Shown here one piece after another: positions 51,782-61,574 of a stretch of DNA of 64,000 nt (the first letter of the stretch is position 1; every line of letters begins with the position of its first letter). The notes below the pieces were generated by a model. The model was given only the letters and a program-made list of their open reading frames with translations. It was not told where the DNA came from and did not search any database. A program made the translations under genes and the position numbers. This DNA comes from CAG-791 sp963593905 (GTDB lineage Bacteria > Bacillota > Clostridia > Lachnospirales > Lachnospiraceae). The stretch covers positions 1 to 64,000 of the forward strand of contig CAVBBL010000006.1 in the NCBI GenBank assembly GCA_963593905.1, read 5' to 3'.

Positions 51782-52798
51782 TTACAAAAATGTCTGATAA
51801 TCCGCGTAATTCTTCTCCAATAAGGAAGGCGTGTCCAACTCATAGGGACATTTTCTGGTACACTGCCCGCAATGGAGACATTGCTTTGTCTTTTCCATCT
51901 CTGCCTGCCAATAGTCGGAGAGCCATGCCAAAGAAGGTGCTCGGCGCAGCATCAGACTCATGCGGGCACATTGGTTGATCTGGATGCCGGCAGGACAGGG
52001 CATACAATAGCCGCAGCCCCGGCAGAATTCCCCGGAGAGCTGATTCTTCTCCTCTCGGATAAACGCTTCCAGCTCCGATGTCATAACGGGCGTATTGTCC
52101 ATATAGGAGAGCCACTCTTCCAGTTCTTCCTCTTTCTGAATGCCCCAGATCGGCAATACATCATCGAACTGGGTCATAAAAGCCATAGCTGCCTCAGATC
52201 GGTTGATTAATCCGCCGGCTAAGCCCTTCATGGCAATAAAGCCCACCTGATGTTCCTTACAGACCTTTTTCAGGTTCATCTCCAGATCACCTGCCAAATA
52301 GGAAAATGGAAACTGCGTGGTCTCATAGAGATCAGAAGCTGCCACCTCGCAGGCCACGCCGATCTTGTGCGCAGTGGCACCTATATGACGAATCTTACCC
52401 TGTGCCTTGGCCTCCAGCATGCATTCATACATGCCGGTGCCGTCCCCCGGCTTCCAGCATTGCCCCATCTGATGAAACTGATACAGATCGATGTACTCTG
52501 TCCGCAGATTGGTAAGGGATATCTCCAGATCCTTCCAAAAAGCTTCCGGTGTCTTCGCTGTCGTCTTTGTGGCAATATAAATCTGCTCTCTCGGTATATA
52601 CCCGTCGCCAAAGGCCAGACCTAACTTTTCCTCGCTGTCAGAATAGGCTCTGGCGGTGTCAAAGAATCGCATACCTCCCTCATAGGCCCGACGCAGTATT
52701 CTTACAGCTGCCTCTTTATCCCGGCGCTGCACAGGCAGCGCCCCGAAGCCATTTTGCGGCACAGTGATACCAGTCTTGCCAAGCGTAATATTCTTCAT
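51782..52798 (-). CDS. Aldo/keto reductase with C-terminal 2x[4Fe-4S] ferredoxin domain
   Basis: 338 residues. (beta/alpha)8 aldo-keto reductase (about 1-265) with catalytic Asp, Tyr and Lys in FDTARAYSDSEEKLG and TKTTAKT, then a ferredoxin-like domain: CRGCGYCMPCPAGI and CLHCGQCTRKCPYE. The fused form is frequent in clostridia and probably links electrons from ferredoxin to sugar or carbonyl chemistry. Last gene of the xyloside locus, 38 nt after the GH31 stop. Confidence 0.9.
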   Translation of the reverse strand: MKNITLGKTGITVPQNGFGALPVQRRDKEAAVRILRRAYEGGMRFFDTARAYSDSEEKLGLAFGDGYIPREQIYIATKTTAKTPEAFWKDLEISLTNLRTEYIDLYQFHQMGQCWKPGDGTGMYECMLEAKAQGKIRHIGATAHKIGVACEVAASDLYETTQFPFSYLAGDLEMNLKKVCKEHQVGFIAMKGLAGGLINRSEAAMAFMTQFDDVLPIWGIQKEEELEEWLSYMDNTPVMTSELEAFIREEKNQLSGEFCRGCGYCMPCPAGIQINQCARMSLMLRRAPSLAWLSDYWQAEMEKTKQCLHCGQCTRKCPYELDTPSLLEKNYADYQTFL

Positions 52799-52836
52799 AC
52801 CTACCTCCCTATGCCGCCTTCCGGCATGGAAGCAGC

Positions 52837-55182
52837 CTAGATCTCCACTTCCGTCTTCTCTGTCAGCACAGCGCTTACCTTGCGGCCATCCTCCAGGATG
52901 ATCTCGGCTGTGGCATCCTGCAGCTTGCCTTCTACCTCAAAGGTAATCTTGCTGCCGTTTCTGGTAGCCTTGACTACAGCTGCGGTCTCGGCGTGCAGAT
53001 CCGGGATCTCGCAGACAGCGGTCTCACCGTCTACCGGCAGATACAGACGCAGCACAGGATGTTCTGTGTAATCGTAATCCGGCACGTCCTTATGGCTGCC
53101 GAAGGCCAGAAGGGATCCCTCCCGGACAAAGACAGGCAGGTTCATGTAAGTATAGGTCTTCTCATACCACTTACCGCCATCTAAGATCTCACCGTCGATC
53201 AGACCGATCCACTTACCGGTTCTGGCTGCGCTCTCCTCCTTCTGCACACCGGGCAGATAGAAGCGGCCCAGACTCTCGTCATTAAAGATCGGTGCCACCA
53301 GCACGGCATCACCCAGCATATATTCCAGATCCAGGTTCCGGCATGCCAGATCCTTCGGGAACTGGAAGGGCATGGGACGCATGACCGGCACACCGGTGCG
53401 GTGGGCATCTCCTGCCAGCTTGTAATAGTAAGGCATCATGGAGCACTTTAATTCGCTGAAGAAGCGCACCACATCATTTGACTCCTCGTCAAAGATCCAC
53501 GGCACACGGTAGGAATCGGATCCATGGAGACGGGAATGGGTGGAGAATAAGCCAAACTGTGCCCATCTCTTGTAAAGATCCGGGGTTGCTGTCTTTTCAA
53601 AGCCGGAAATATCGTGGCTCCAGAAAGCAAAACCACTCATCATAAAGGAAAGACCTGCATGTATCGTCTCTGCCATGGAACTGTAGCTGGCCTCGCAGTC
53701 GCCGCCCCAGTGAATGGGGAACTTCTGACTGCCCACGGTAGCACTTCTGGCAAACAGAACGGCCTCACCCTTTCCTCTTACCTCCTCAATGGCGGTAAAG
53801 ACTACCTTGTTGTACAGGTAGGTATAATAATTGTGCATGGAAATCGGATCGCTGCCGTCATAGTAGGTGACATCGATGGGCACTCTCTCGCCGAAGTCTG
53901 TCTTAATCGCGTCAATGCCTGCGTGCAGCAGTCCCTTGACCTTGCCTGCATACCATGCGCAGGCTTCCGGATTGGTGAAGTCCACCAGTGCCATGCCCGG
54001 CTGCCAGGTATCTACCTGCTTAACGCCTCTGCCGTCTTTTCTCTTAAGGAAGTAGCCCTTTTGTGCCCCCTCCCGGAACATCTCCGTATCCTGGGCCACG
54101 TAAGGATTGATCCAGCAGCAAAGCTTAAGACCCTTGTCATGGTAGCGCTTTAACATTCCCTCCACATCAGAGAAGACCACCGGATCCCAGGTGAAGTCGC
54201 ACCAATGCAAAGCACGGAGCCAATAGCAGTCGAAGTGGAATACACGCAGCGGGATATTTCTCTCTTCCATACCGCCGATCAGCTTGTTAGTAGTATCCTC
54301 ATCATAGCTGGGCTTAAAGCTGGTGGTCAGCCACAGGCCAAAGCTCCATGCCGGAGGCAGTGCCGGACGGCCGGTGAGTGCGGTGTATACCTTGATGATC
54401 TCTGCCGGATTCTCACCGTACATTACATGCATCCGCAGCTGCTCGCCAGGAACAGATACACCTACATAGCCCACTTTTTCGGAACAAACTTCATAGGAAA
54501 CAGCGCCGGTGTGGTCGGTGAATACACCGTATCCCTCGCTGCTCATGTAGAAGGGAATATTCTTGTAGCCGATATCGCTGGCTGTACCACCGTCCTCGTT
54601 CCAGATATTGATGGTCTGGCCGTTCTTGACAAAGGGTGTGAAACGCTCACCGAAGCCGTAGATAGTCTCTCCGGGCTTTACAGAAAGCTCTCCCAGCATA
54701 TAGGGCTCATAGTCCTGCTCAAAGTAGTGGGGATCCATCCGCAGCTTGGAGGGAGAACCATTGACGCGCATATAGCCGATATTTCTGAAATTGGTTCCGG
54801 TCAGTCTCCTGCCCTCTGCCTCAAAAGCGATGGCACAGGTTTCTCTGTTGACTCTGACAGTCATATCTCCTGCGGTCATCACGGCTTCATGCTCATCCAC
54901 AGTTACCTTGACCTCATCCGGATTTTCCGTCAATTCAAATCTGGCTTCCTTAGCATCATAGCCGGCATAGTGTGTGACGGTCATGGCGATGTCATTGTGG
55001 CCGGCGGATACGATGTCGATATAAAGGACCGTTAAGTCCAGAGCATCAGCCCTGCTCTTAATGGGACGCTCCGGGGCTGCGATGCGCATGCCGTGCGGGA
55101 TTTCTTCCACGGTGAAGGCCTGGGTCGCAAAGGATGCTTTTACATTCTCGCTCCGAAGCCAGTATCCATCTGTAAATTTCAT
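52837..55182 (-). CDS. yicI: GH31 alpha-xylosidase (YicI type)
   Basis: 781-residue enzyme with the YicI layout: N-terminal beta-sandwich, catalytic barrel with KTDFGERVPIDV (nucleophile Asp) and HWGGDCEAS (acid/base Asp), then two beta domains. YicI (772 residues) releases xylose from alpha-xylosides such as isoprimeverose. ATG at 55,182 has GGAG upstream; the in-frame region before it is not protein-like. No signal peptide, so it acts on imported sugars. Third last in the transporter cluster, which fits xyloglucan-derived oligosaccharide use. Confidence 0.94.
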   Translation of the reverse strand: MKFTDGYWLRSENVKASFATQAFTVEEIPHGMRIAAPERPIKSRADALDLTVLYIDIVSAGHNDIAMTVTHYAGYDAKEARFELTENPDEVKVTVDEHEAVMTAGDMTVRVNRETCAIAFEAEGRRLTGTNFRNIGYMRVNGSPSKLRMDPHYFEQDYEPYMLGELSVKPGETIYGFGERFTPFVKNGQTINIWNEDGGTASDIGYKNIPFYMSSEGYGVFTDHTGAVSYEVCSEKVGYVGVSVPGEQLRMHVMYGENPAEIIKVYTALTGRPALPPAWSFGLWLTTSFKPSYDEDTTNKLIGGMEERNIPLRVFHFDCYWLRALHWCDFTWDPVVFSDVEGMLKRYHDKGLKLCCWINPYVAQDTEMFREGAQKGYFLKRKDGRGVKQVDTWQPGMALVDFTNPEACAWYAGKVKGLLHAGIDAIKTDFGERVPIDVTYYDGSDPISMHNYYTYLYNKVVFTAIEEVRGKGEAVLFARSATVGSQKFPIHWGGDCEASYSSMAETIHAGLSFMMSGFAFWSHDISGFEKTATPDLYKRWAQFGLFSTHSRLHGSDSYRVPWIFDEESNDVVRFFSELKCSMMPYYYKLAGDAHRTGVPVMRPMPFQFPKDLACRNLDLEYMLGDAVLVAPIFNDESLGRFYLPGVQKEESAARTGKWIGLIDGEILDGGKWYEKTYTYMNLPVFVREGSLLAFGSHKDVPDYDYTEHPVLRLYLPVDGETAVCEIPDLHAETAAVVKATRNGSKITFEVEGKLQDATAEIILEDGRKVSAVLTEKTEVEI

Positions 55183-55342
55183 AGTCTGCTCCATTCTGCA
55201 GGCCTCATATACCTGCTGTTTCGTTCGCTGCACGAGATGGCATAAAAGTGGCGGAGCAAAGGAGCCATGCTCCCTTGCTCCGCCTTCCATGCTGTCATGT
55301 GCTACTGTCAGTTATAACCCAGTCTGCTTTACAAGTAAAGAC

Positions 55343-56746
55343 TTAGTTTGCTGCACCGTCAATTTCGTGCCAATCCTTTTCAATCTGTGCACAGGTTGCA
55401 TCCTTGTCGGTGGTACCTGCTACATAGGCCTGCATTGCCTCGCCAAATGCCTGGTTGAAGCTGTCGGTGGAGTAGCAGATGGAAAGATCGCCGGATCCCT
55501 TCTCATCTACAGAAGCCTTGCCCTGCTCGATGATGGTGAAGGTAGAAGTCTCATCGGTCTTGATGGGCGGAACTACGCCTGCCACATCGGTGAACCAGCT
55601 CTGGCCATAGTCAGAGGTATACCACCAGTTGACGAAGTGAAGAACAGCGTCCAGATTCTCGGAATCCTTGTATACGTGCAGGGACTGATCGGAACCGGAT
55701 ACTACCTGGCAGTCTGCTGCATCGTCGCTTACCGGATAGCCGCCGAAGCCAATGTTCAGGTCGGGATTGATGGCAAGTAAGTCAGCCTCTACCCAAGCGC
55801 CCTGGCCAAGCATGAAAGCGGTGTTGCCTGCTGCGAAAGCCTGCTCCTGACCGGAAAGGTCGGTCTCAAGGGGCTTGTCATCGCCGTACTTCACTGCGGT
55901 GTCGATGAAGTCGAAGAAGTTGTCATACAGTACGGAGTAATCGGAGATCTTTGCCTCGCCGGCCTGGAACTTTGCTACCATGTCGGAAGTCTTCTCGCCG
56001 TTAGCCTTTGCTGCCGCATTCAGGAAATCCATGACATCATGCTTGTAAACCCACCACTCCATGAAGCCGGTGGTGCATGCCTGATAACCCTTGGACTCGA
56101 TGATCTCGCAGTCCTTCTTAAACTCATCCAGTGTCTGCGGAGCGCTTGCGATGCCGCAGTCATCCAGGATATCCTGGTTCCAGATCAGACCGAAGTAGTT
56201 GCCCTTGATTGCCAGACCGTAAACGCCTGTGCCGCCTTCCTCTGCGGAAGCCATAGCAGCCTTTACGCCGTCGTCCATTGCATCTACGATGGGCTGTCCT
56301 GTCAGATCGTAGGAATACTCACGATAGGTGTCGATCTCCATACCGGAGGTGGAGGAGAAGATATCCGGTACATCGCCGGAATTGATCTTAGCCTTTAATA
56401 AGGTAGGATAGTCATTTTGGGTGGTCTCGTAGTTGATGGTCACATTGGGTGCCACATTCTTGTACTCGTCGATCAGCGTATTCATGGCATCTGCATACTC
56501 CGGAGAGGAGATGAAGATGTAGACCTCACCGCTGTCTGCAGAATAGTCCACGTCACCGGAAGCTGCTGCCTCTTCTGTGGATTCCTCTGCGGAAGCATCC
56601 GCTGTATCGGAAGCTGCCGTCTCATCCTGGGTCTCTGCTGCAGATGTATCTGCTGCCGTATCCCCGGAGGAAGAAGAGCCGCATCCTGCCAGCAGTCCTG
56701 CCGCCATAACACCCGCCAATAGTGTCGCTAATACCTTCTTTTTCAT
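55343..56746 (-). CDS. ABC sugar-binding lipoprotein
   Basis: 467-residue family 1 extracellular solute-binding protein. Signal MKKKVLATLLAG with lipobox LLAGC, an acidic Ala/Ser/Thr tether to about residue 65, then a two-lobed domain (YIFISSPEYADAMNTLI, TTQNDYPTLLKAKINSGDVPDIF). Lies between the permeases and the xylosidase, so it probably binds xylose-decorated oligosaccharides. Confidence 0.93.
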   Translation of the reverse strand: MKKKVLATLLAGVMAAGLLAGCGSSSSGDTAADTSAAETQDETAASDTADASAEESTEEAAASGDVDYSADSGEVYIFISSPEYADAMNTLIDEYKNVAPNVTINYETTQNDYPTLLKAKINSGDVPDIFSSTSGMEIDTYREYSYDLTGQPIVDAMDDGVKAAMASAEEGGTGVYGLAIKGNYFGLIWNQDILDDCGIASAPQTLDEFKKDCEIIESKGYQACTTGFMEWWVYKHDVMDFLNAAAKANGEKTSDMVAKFQAGEAKISDYSVLYDNFFDFIDTAVKYGDDKPLETDLSGQEQAFAAGNTAFMLGQGAWVEADLLAINPDLNIGFGGYPVSDDAADCQVVSGSDQSLHVYKDSENLDAVLHFVNWWYTSDYGQSWFTDVAGVVPPIKTDETSTFTIIEQGKASVDEKGSGDLSICYSTDSFNQAFGEAMQAYVAGTTDKDATCAQIEKDWHEIDGAAN

Positions 56747-56825
56747 ATGTTCTCCTTTCTATAGACATATTCTATAGATGCTTCTGTATGAGCTAACATC
56801 CGTTACAGGATGAAAGTTCCTTCTT

Positions 56826-57665
56826 TTAACCCTTTACAGCACCTGCCACTACACCTTCCACAATGTACTTCTGCAGGAAGATAAATACCAGGATAGAGGG
56901 GAATACTGCCAGCACCATGCCGGTCATGGCATTCTGCCACTGGGTATTCATCTGGCCTACGAAGGTGTAGGCTGCCAGCACCAGGGTCTTGGTCTTGTTG
57001 CTGGAGTTAACCATCAGCAGCGGGAGCAGGAAGTCATTCCAGATCCACATGACATCCAGTACCATTACGGTGACGGTGACGGACTTCAGCAGCGGGAAGA
57101 TCACGGAAATAAAGGTGCGAATCGTGGTCGCGCCGTCGATATGGGCGCTCTCATCCAGTTCCTTCGGAATCGTCTTCATGAAATTATAGAAGATGAAGGT
57201 AGCCATGGGAATACCAAAGCCCCAGTACTGGATACCCAGACCTACCCGAGAGCCGGATAAGTGAATCACGCTCATAGCCTTGAGCAGCGTAATCATGATG
57301 GTCTGGAAGGGAATCAGCATCGGTGTGATCAGCAAGGTGTAGACAATGCCGGTATACTTAGTCTTGCGCCGGTCGCAGATATAAGCGGCCAGTGCAGAGA
57401 AAAACAGGATACCCACGATACCGATGACGGTGATGATCACGTTATTTCCAAGGAGCTGGAAATAATGCATCTTGTTGATAACGTACTTGTAGTTGTCCAG
57501 AGTCGCTGCCTTCGGCATAGCGATGGGGTCTGCAATGACCTCTCCGAAGGGCTTAAAGGAATTTACAAACATCAGGAAAACCGGATAGATGTAAACCAAT
57601 GCCACTACTGTCAGTATAACGATCAGAAGGGTTTTGTTGAAAATGCGTTTGTTTTTCCTGCTCAT
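56826..57665 (-). CDS. ABC sugar permease (MalG type)
   Basis: 279-residue permease, six helices, with the EAA loop ELDESAHIDGATTIRTF (EAA---G pattern) for ATPase contact. Start overlaps the stop of the upstream permease (TAATG). No ATPase gene is present in the locus; a shared MsmK-type ATPase is likely. Confidence 0.94.
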   Translation of the reverse strand: MSRKNKRIFNKTLLIVILTVVALVYIYPVFLMFVNSFKPFGEVIADPIAMPKAATLDNYKYVINKMHYFQLLGNNVIITVIGIVGILFFSALAAYICDRRKTKYTGIVYTLLITPMLIPFQTIMITLLKAMSVIHLSGSRVGLGIQYWGFGIPMATFIFYNFMKTIPKELDESAHIDGATTIRTFISVIFPLLKSVTVTVMVLDVMWIWNDFLLPLLMVNSSNKTKTLVLAAYTFVGQMNTQWQNAMTGMVLAVFPSILVFIFLQKYIVEGVVAGAVKG

Positions 57666-58552
57666 TACAGATCAACCTCCTTCCGGCTCATTCCTTTCAG
57701 TACGATCTGGGTGATCACCAATACGAACAGGAAGTACAGGATTGCCTCTGCAGAGCCCATGCCGTAGTTATTATTGGTAAAGGCTTCATTGTAGATCTGC
57801 AGTGTCGCGCTGTAGCTCGCCTTGCCGGGACCGCCCTTGGTCAGTGCCAGGATGATATCGAATACCTTGAGGCCGTTGGTCAGGGACATGAATATGCAGG
57901 TCGTCATGGAAGGTCCGAGCAGAGGAAGTGTCACCTTAAAGAAAGTCTGTCTCTTATTGGCACCGTCTACATAAGCGGCTTCCAGTACATCCGTGGGTAC
58001 AGCCTGCAGACCTGCGATATACAAAACGATGTAGAAGCCAAGGGACTGCCATACGCCTACAATCACGATGGAGAAAAATACCAAGCTCGTATCTCCCAGC
58101 CAGGACAGATTCCAGAGTCCCCAGCCGGTGGATTCATACAGAGATTTAAATCCGGAGGTAAAGATGAATTTCCAGATAAAGCCAACCACAGTCATGCTCA
58201 TGATATAGGGGATAAAGAACATGCCTCTGTAGAGATTGGCCAGCTTAAATTTCTTCGTCAGTGCCACGGCCAATGCCAGAGCCAGCACATTGGAAAGAAT
58301 TACAAACAGGATGGTGTAGCGGATTGTAAACCATAAAGCCGGCAGGAAATCGGAGCTGCCGGAAAAGATCTCTGCAAAGTTCTTAAAACCGATGAATACA
58401 GGATCCTTGGAAATACCATTCCACTGTGTCAGGGAATAGTAGCCGCTCATAAAGAACGGGATGTACATCACCATAACCACTAAAATCACAGCGGGGATGG
58501 TGAACAGGAAGTTTTCTCTTCCTTCTTTTTGCTGCCTCTTTGAAATGTGCAT
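57665..58552 (-). CDS. ABC sugar permease (MalF type)
   Basis: 295-residue permease, six helices, EAA loop VLEAAYVDGANKRQTFFKVTLP. ATG at 58,552 is preceded by GAGGAGGAGGGA; a longer frame would add a non-membrane extension without ribosome binding site. First gene of the minus-strand xyloside operon. Confidence 0.93.
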   Translation of the reverse strand: MHISKRQQKEGRENFLFTIPAVILVVMVMYIPFFMSGYYSLTQWNGISKDPVFIGFKNFAEIFSGSSDFLPALWFTIRYTILFVILSNVLALALAVALTKKFKLANLYRGMFFIPYIMSMTVVGFIWKFIFTSGFKSLYESTGWGLWNLSWLGDTSLVFFSIVIVGVWQSLGFYIVLYIAGLQAVPTDVLEAAYVDGANKRQTFFKVTLPLLGPSMTTCIFMSLTNGLKVFDIILALTKGGPGKASYSATLQIYNEAFTNNNYGMGSAEAILYFLFVLVITQIVLKGMSRKEVDL

Positions 58553-58820
58553 TCCCTCCTCCTCTCTTCCTGCCTTCTGTTTTTGCAACTTCAGCAGGTG
58601 TATCTTTATATTACATCCGTCATCCTGACGAATAAATGGAGATTTAAGACCTGCTATCTGTAAAAAAATGACATTCCATGTCGCAAACGTCACTTTTTTA
58701 TGTTCAATTTGCCCATTCCGTATCCAAGCAGCCATTTGCCCTTGTCTATGATTTGATGTAAGATGAACAATATAGTTTTGACGTGAACATGAAAAAGCGT
58801 AATGATTGTACAGAACTTTA

Positions 58821-58950
58821 TTAATGAACCTTACTGATAAACTTTATTGATGAAGCTTACTGATGAACTTAACCGATGAACCTAACTGATGAACTTGACT
58901 GATGAACCTAACTGATGAACTTGACTGATGAACCTAACTGATGAACTGCA
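58821..58950 (+). repeat. Ten 13-nt tandem repeats before the YesM-type kinase
   Basis: Units of CTGATGAACCTAA and CTGATGAACTTGA alternate. With a 13-nt period, the ATG of unit n runs eight codons and stops at the TGA in unit n+2, overlapping that unit's ATG (TGATG). The chain through odd units ends on the ATG at 58,954, in frame with the kinase. Confidence 0.85.
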
Positions 58951-58953
58951 TTG

Positions 58954-60753
58954 ATGAACCCTACTGCTATGAAGAATAAATTTTCCATTCCTCTTCTATC
59001 ACAGGCACAAAGACTCCTTCGGCGCTCTCCTCTGTGGCTGAGTTTTACAGCCCTCATGGCATTGTGTCTTCTGGTGATGAGCATCACACTGGCCTATTCC
59101 AACTACAGAAGAGGTGTCAACAATTCCATCCGCAGGCAGAATGAGTCTATGGCCCAGATGGTAGATCTGAAATTCCAGAATCTGGATCAATATCTCTCAG
59201 AACTGGCGGATTTTTGCGTACTGCCGGTAAATGATTCGGACTTTTACAATACGCTCCTTTCCTATAATTATATAAACGACGCCAAGACCAATGCCCTCCG
59301 GCAGACCGCCAATCTGTATTATTATTCCCGAACAGACTTACTCTCCTACCGGCTCTCCAGTCTGCGGCACGGCATCTGTTTCTCCAGGTCAGGCTCTGAC
59401 CAGCGTATGCGGGTGATTCAGGAATATTTTAATTACAAGGATCCGATTTACTTACAGTGTCTGGAGAATCCCTCCCACTATGCGATCACACCTTCCGAAA
59501 ATGAAGATGCTCTTTTCACCTATTCTCATACGATTTTTCGGATCAGCGATGGAGCTCCCATCGCCTTAGTGTCCATCGATGTAAATAAAACCGCCATGAC
59601 CACAGGATTTAAAGACCAGATCACCGTACTTTACAACAGAGACGGGGAAATGCTCTACACCAACAAACCGTCCCTGCAAAGCTATCTGGAGAATATCCTT
59701 GGAGATACTGTTTCGGTCAATACTGCTTCCGACAGCACCCTCCTCCTGAAGGGAGAAGAATATCTGCAGTATGCCGGGAGCGATGACAGCTCCGGCCTGA
59801 CGCTGCTGGTGCTGACGCCTCTTTCCAGTATTAAAGGCGAACTCCGAAATATCCAGATTTCCTCTCTGCTTCAGGGACTGATTTTTCTGCTTTTCTCGGT
59901 GGCTGTTTCCTTTTTGATCATCCGGTATCTGACCCAGCCATTGACGGCTCTGACCAAATTTCAGCTCCGGGTAGGTTCCGGTGAATATCCCCGGATCAGA
60001 TTGGGAAGAAGCAAGGAGGCTGCCCAGTTGGGAGAATCCTTTAACGAGATGTCAGAGCGCATCGATCGACTGGTCAACGATAACCTGATGTCCTCTCTGA
60101 ATGAGAAAAATGCCCGAATCGAAGCCCTGGAGGCCCAGGTAAATCCCCATTTTCTCTATAATACGCTGCAGGCCATCGGCTCAGAAGCTCTCCTAAATGA
60201 CGAGCCCCAGATCTATGAAATGATCACCAGACTTGCCTCCAACATGCGCTATGCCATCAACGGTTCCCGGGAGGTAACGCTCCAGCAGGAGCTGGAATTC
60301 GTGGACAATTATATAGAGCTGCAAAAGCTGCGGATGGAGGATCGTCTCCAGGTCACCCGGCGTATCGACCAGACTCTGCTAAAGCAAAGAGTACCCAAGT
60401 GCGCCCTGCAGCTGATCGCAGAAAACTCCATCAAATACGGCCTGCAGGGAGATATCAGCTGCCTGCATCTGGAGATCGACATCTTCCGCCAGGGCGGTCA
60501 GCTGGTGATCCGTGTCCTTGACAACGGCGCCGGCATGACACCGGAGAGGCTTAAGCAGGTGCAGGAAAATCTGCACAGTTTCCAGGATGCCGTGGCAGAC
60601 AATGCACCTGTTTCCTCCTCTTCCGGCATCGGTCTGGCCAATCTCTGCAGCCGGTTAAAGATCATGTACGACGACCAGGCACGAATCGAGATCCAGAGCA
60701 GCTGCAGCAAAGAGGACCATCATACCTGTGTCACGTTAGTACTGGATTTGTAG
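58954..60753 (+). CDS. YesM-type sensor histidine kinase
   Basis: About 599-residue kinase. One helix near residue 30-50, a large extracellular sensor (about 55-300), a second helix (LLFSVAVSFLIIRYL), HAMP (about 330-385), a His kinase core with NPHFLYNTLQAI, and HATPase motifs ENSIKYG, DNGAGM and GIGLANLCSRL. No Shine-Dalgarno sequence is visible before either ATG (58,954 or 58,969); the tandem micro-ORF leader may supply ribosomes instead. Sits head to head with the xyloside transport operon. Confidence 0.88.
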   Translation: MNPTAMKNKFSIPLLSQAQRLLRRSPLWLSFTALMALCLLVMSITLAYSNYRRGVNNSIRRQNESMAQMVDLKFQNLDQYLSELADFCVLPVNDSDFYNTLLSYNYINDAKTNALRQTANLYYYSRTDLLSYRLSSLRHGICFSRSGSDQRMRVIQEYFNYKDPIYLQCLENPSHYAITPSENEDALFTYSHTIFRISDGAPIALVSIDVNKTAMTTGFKDQITVLYNRDGEMLYTNKPSLQSYLENILGDTVSVNTASDSTLLLKGEEYLQYAGSDDSSGLTLLVLTPLSSIKGELRNIQISSLLQGLIFLLFSVAVSFLIIRYLTQPLTALTKFQLRVGSGEYPRIRLGRSKEAAQLGESFNEMSERIDRLVNDNLMSSLNEKNARIEALEAQVNPHFLYNTLQAIGSEALLNDEPQIYEMITRLASNMRYAINGSREVTLQQELEFVDNYIELQKLRMEDRLQVTRRIDQTLLKQRVPKCALQLIAENSIKYGLQGDISCLHLEIDIFRQGGQLVIRVLDNGAGMTPERLKQVQENLHSFQDAVADNAPVSSSSGIGLANLCSRLKIMYDDQARIEIQSSCSKEDHHTCVTLVLDL

Positions 60754-60770
60754 CACTTAAAAAAACACCC

Positions 60771-60785
60771 CAGCGATCACCGCTG
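60771..60785 (+). promoter_or_regulatory. Small hairpin before the response regulator
   Basis: CAGCG-ATCAC-CGCTG, just upstream of an AAGG ribosome binding site; same style as other leader hairpins in the window. Confidence 0.35.
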
Positions 60786-60809
60786 AGAAAGGCAGATAAG
60801 GTTTCTGAT

Positions 60810-61574
60810 ATGCATAAAGTATTGATCATTGATGACGAAAAGCCCGTGCGCATCGCTATCAGCAAATTAGGCCAATGGGACAAGTGGCATTTGGATCCGC
60901 CCTACTATGCCTCCGACGGAAAGGAGGCACTGGCGATGCTCTCTGAGCTCTCTCCCGCCATTGTCTTTGTAGATATGCAGATGCCGGTGATGAACGGCGT
61001 GGAATTCCTGCGGCAGGCCAGTGCCAGAGAAAATAAACCCGCCTTTGTCGTCATCAGCGGTTACGATGACTTCACCTACGCCCAAAGCGCCATTCACTAC
61101 GGCGTCAGCGAGTATCTTCTAAAGCCGGTGGTGGCAGCAGAGCTCAATGAAGCCATCGGCCGGGTCATGACCGCCCGCTATCCCCAGGAAGACTTCTCCG
61201 TAGAGTCCAGAACCTCCACCCTGAACGCCAATGAGGTGGTGGATCTCATCCACCAGACCATTGAGACCAACTATGCGGAGAATATGCAGATTCAGGATTT
61301 CGCCGACAAATATTTCTTTTCCAGAGAGTATCTCTCCCGTCTCTTTAAGGCCAAATACCATGTCGGCATCTACGAATATCTCACGGAAGTGCGCATGAAA
61401 AGGGCCGCACAGCTGCTGTGCGACCCTTCGATCCCCGTATCCGATATTTCCGTCCGGGTAGGTTATGCGGATAATAATTACTTCTCCAAGGCCTTTAAGA
61501 ATGCCTGGGGGATGTCACCCAGTGAGTATCGGAAAACTGCTGTCCCACACGACACCCCAATTCATAAAGACTGA
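60810..61574 (+). CDS. YesN-type response regulator, AraC output
   Basis: 254 residues: receiver domain (IIDDEKPVRIA, Asp in VFVDMQMPVMNG), linker, then AraC helix-turn-helix pair (DFADKYFFSREYLSRLFK and VRVGYADNNYFSKAF). Pair of the YesM kinase. It should switch on the divergent alpha-xyloside operon. Its last 80 nt overlap, on the other strand, the end of the glycosyltransferase gene. Confidence 0.92.
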   Translation: MHKVLIIDDEKPVRIAISKLGQWDKWHLDPPYYASDGKEALAMLSELSPAIVFVDMQMPVMNGVEFLRQASARENKPAFVVISGYDDFTYAQSAIHYGVSEYLLKPVVAAELNEAIGRVMTARYPQEDFSVESRTSTLNANEVVDLIHQTIETNYAENMQIQDFADKYFFSREYLSRLFKAKYHVGIYEYLTEVRMKRAAQLLCDPSIPVSDISVRVGYADNNYFSKAFKNAWGMSPSEYRKTAVPHDTPIHKD

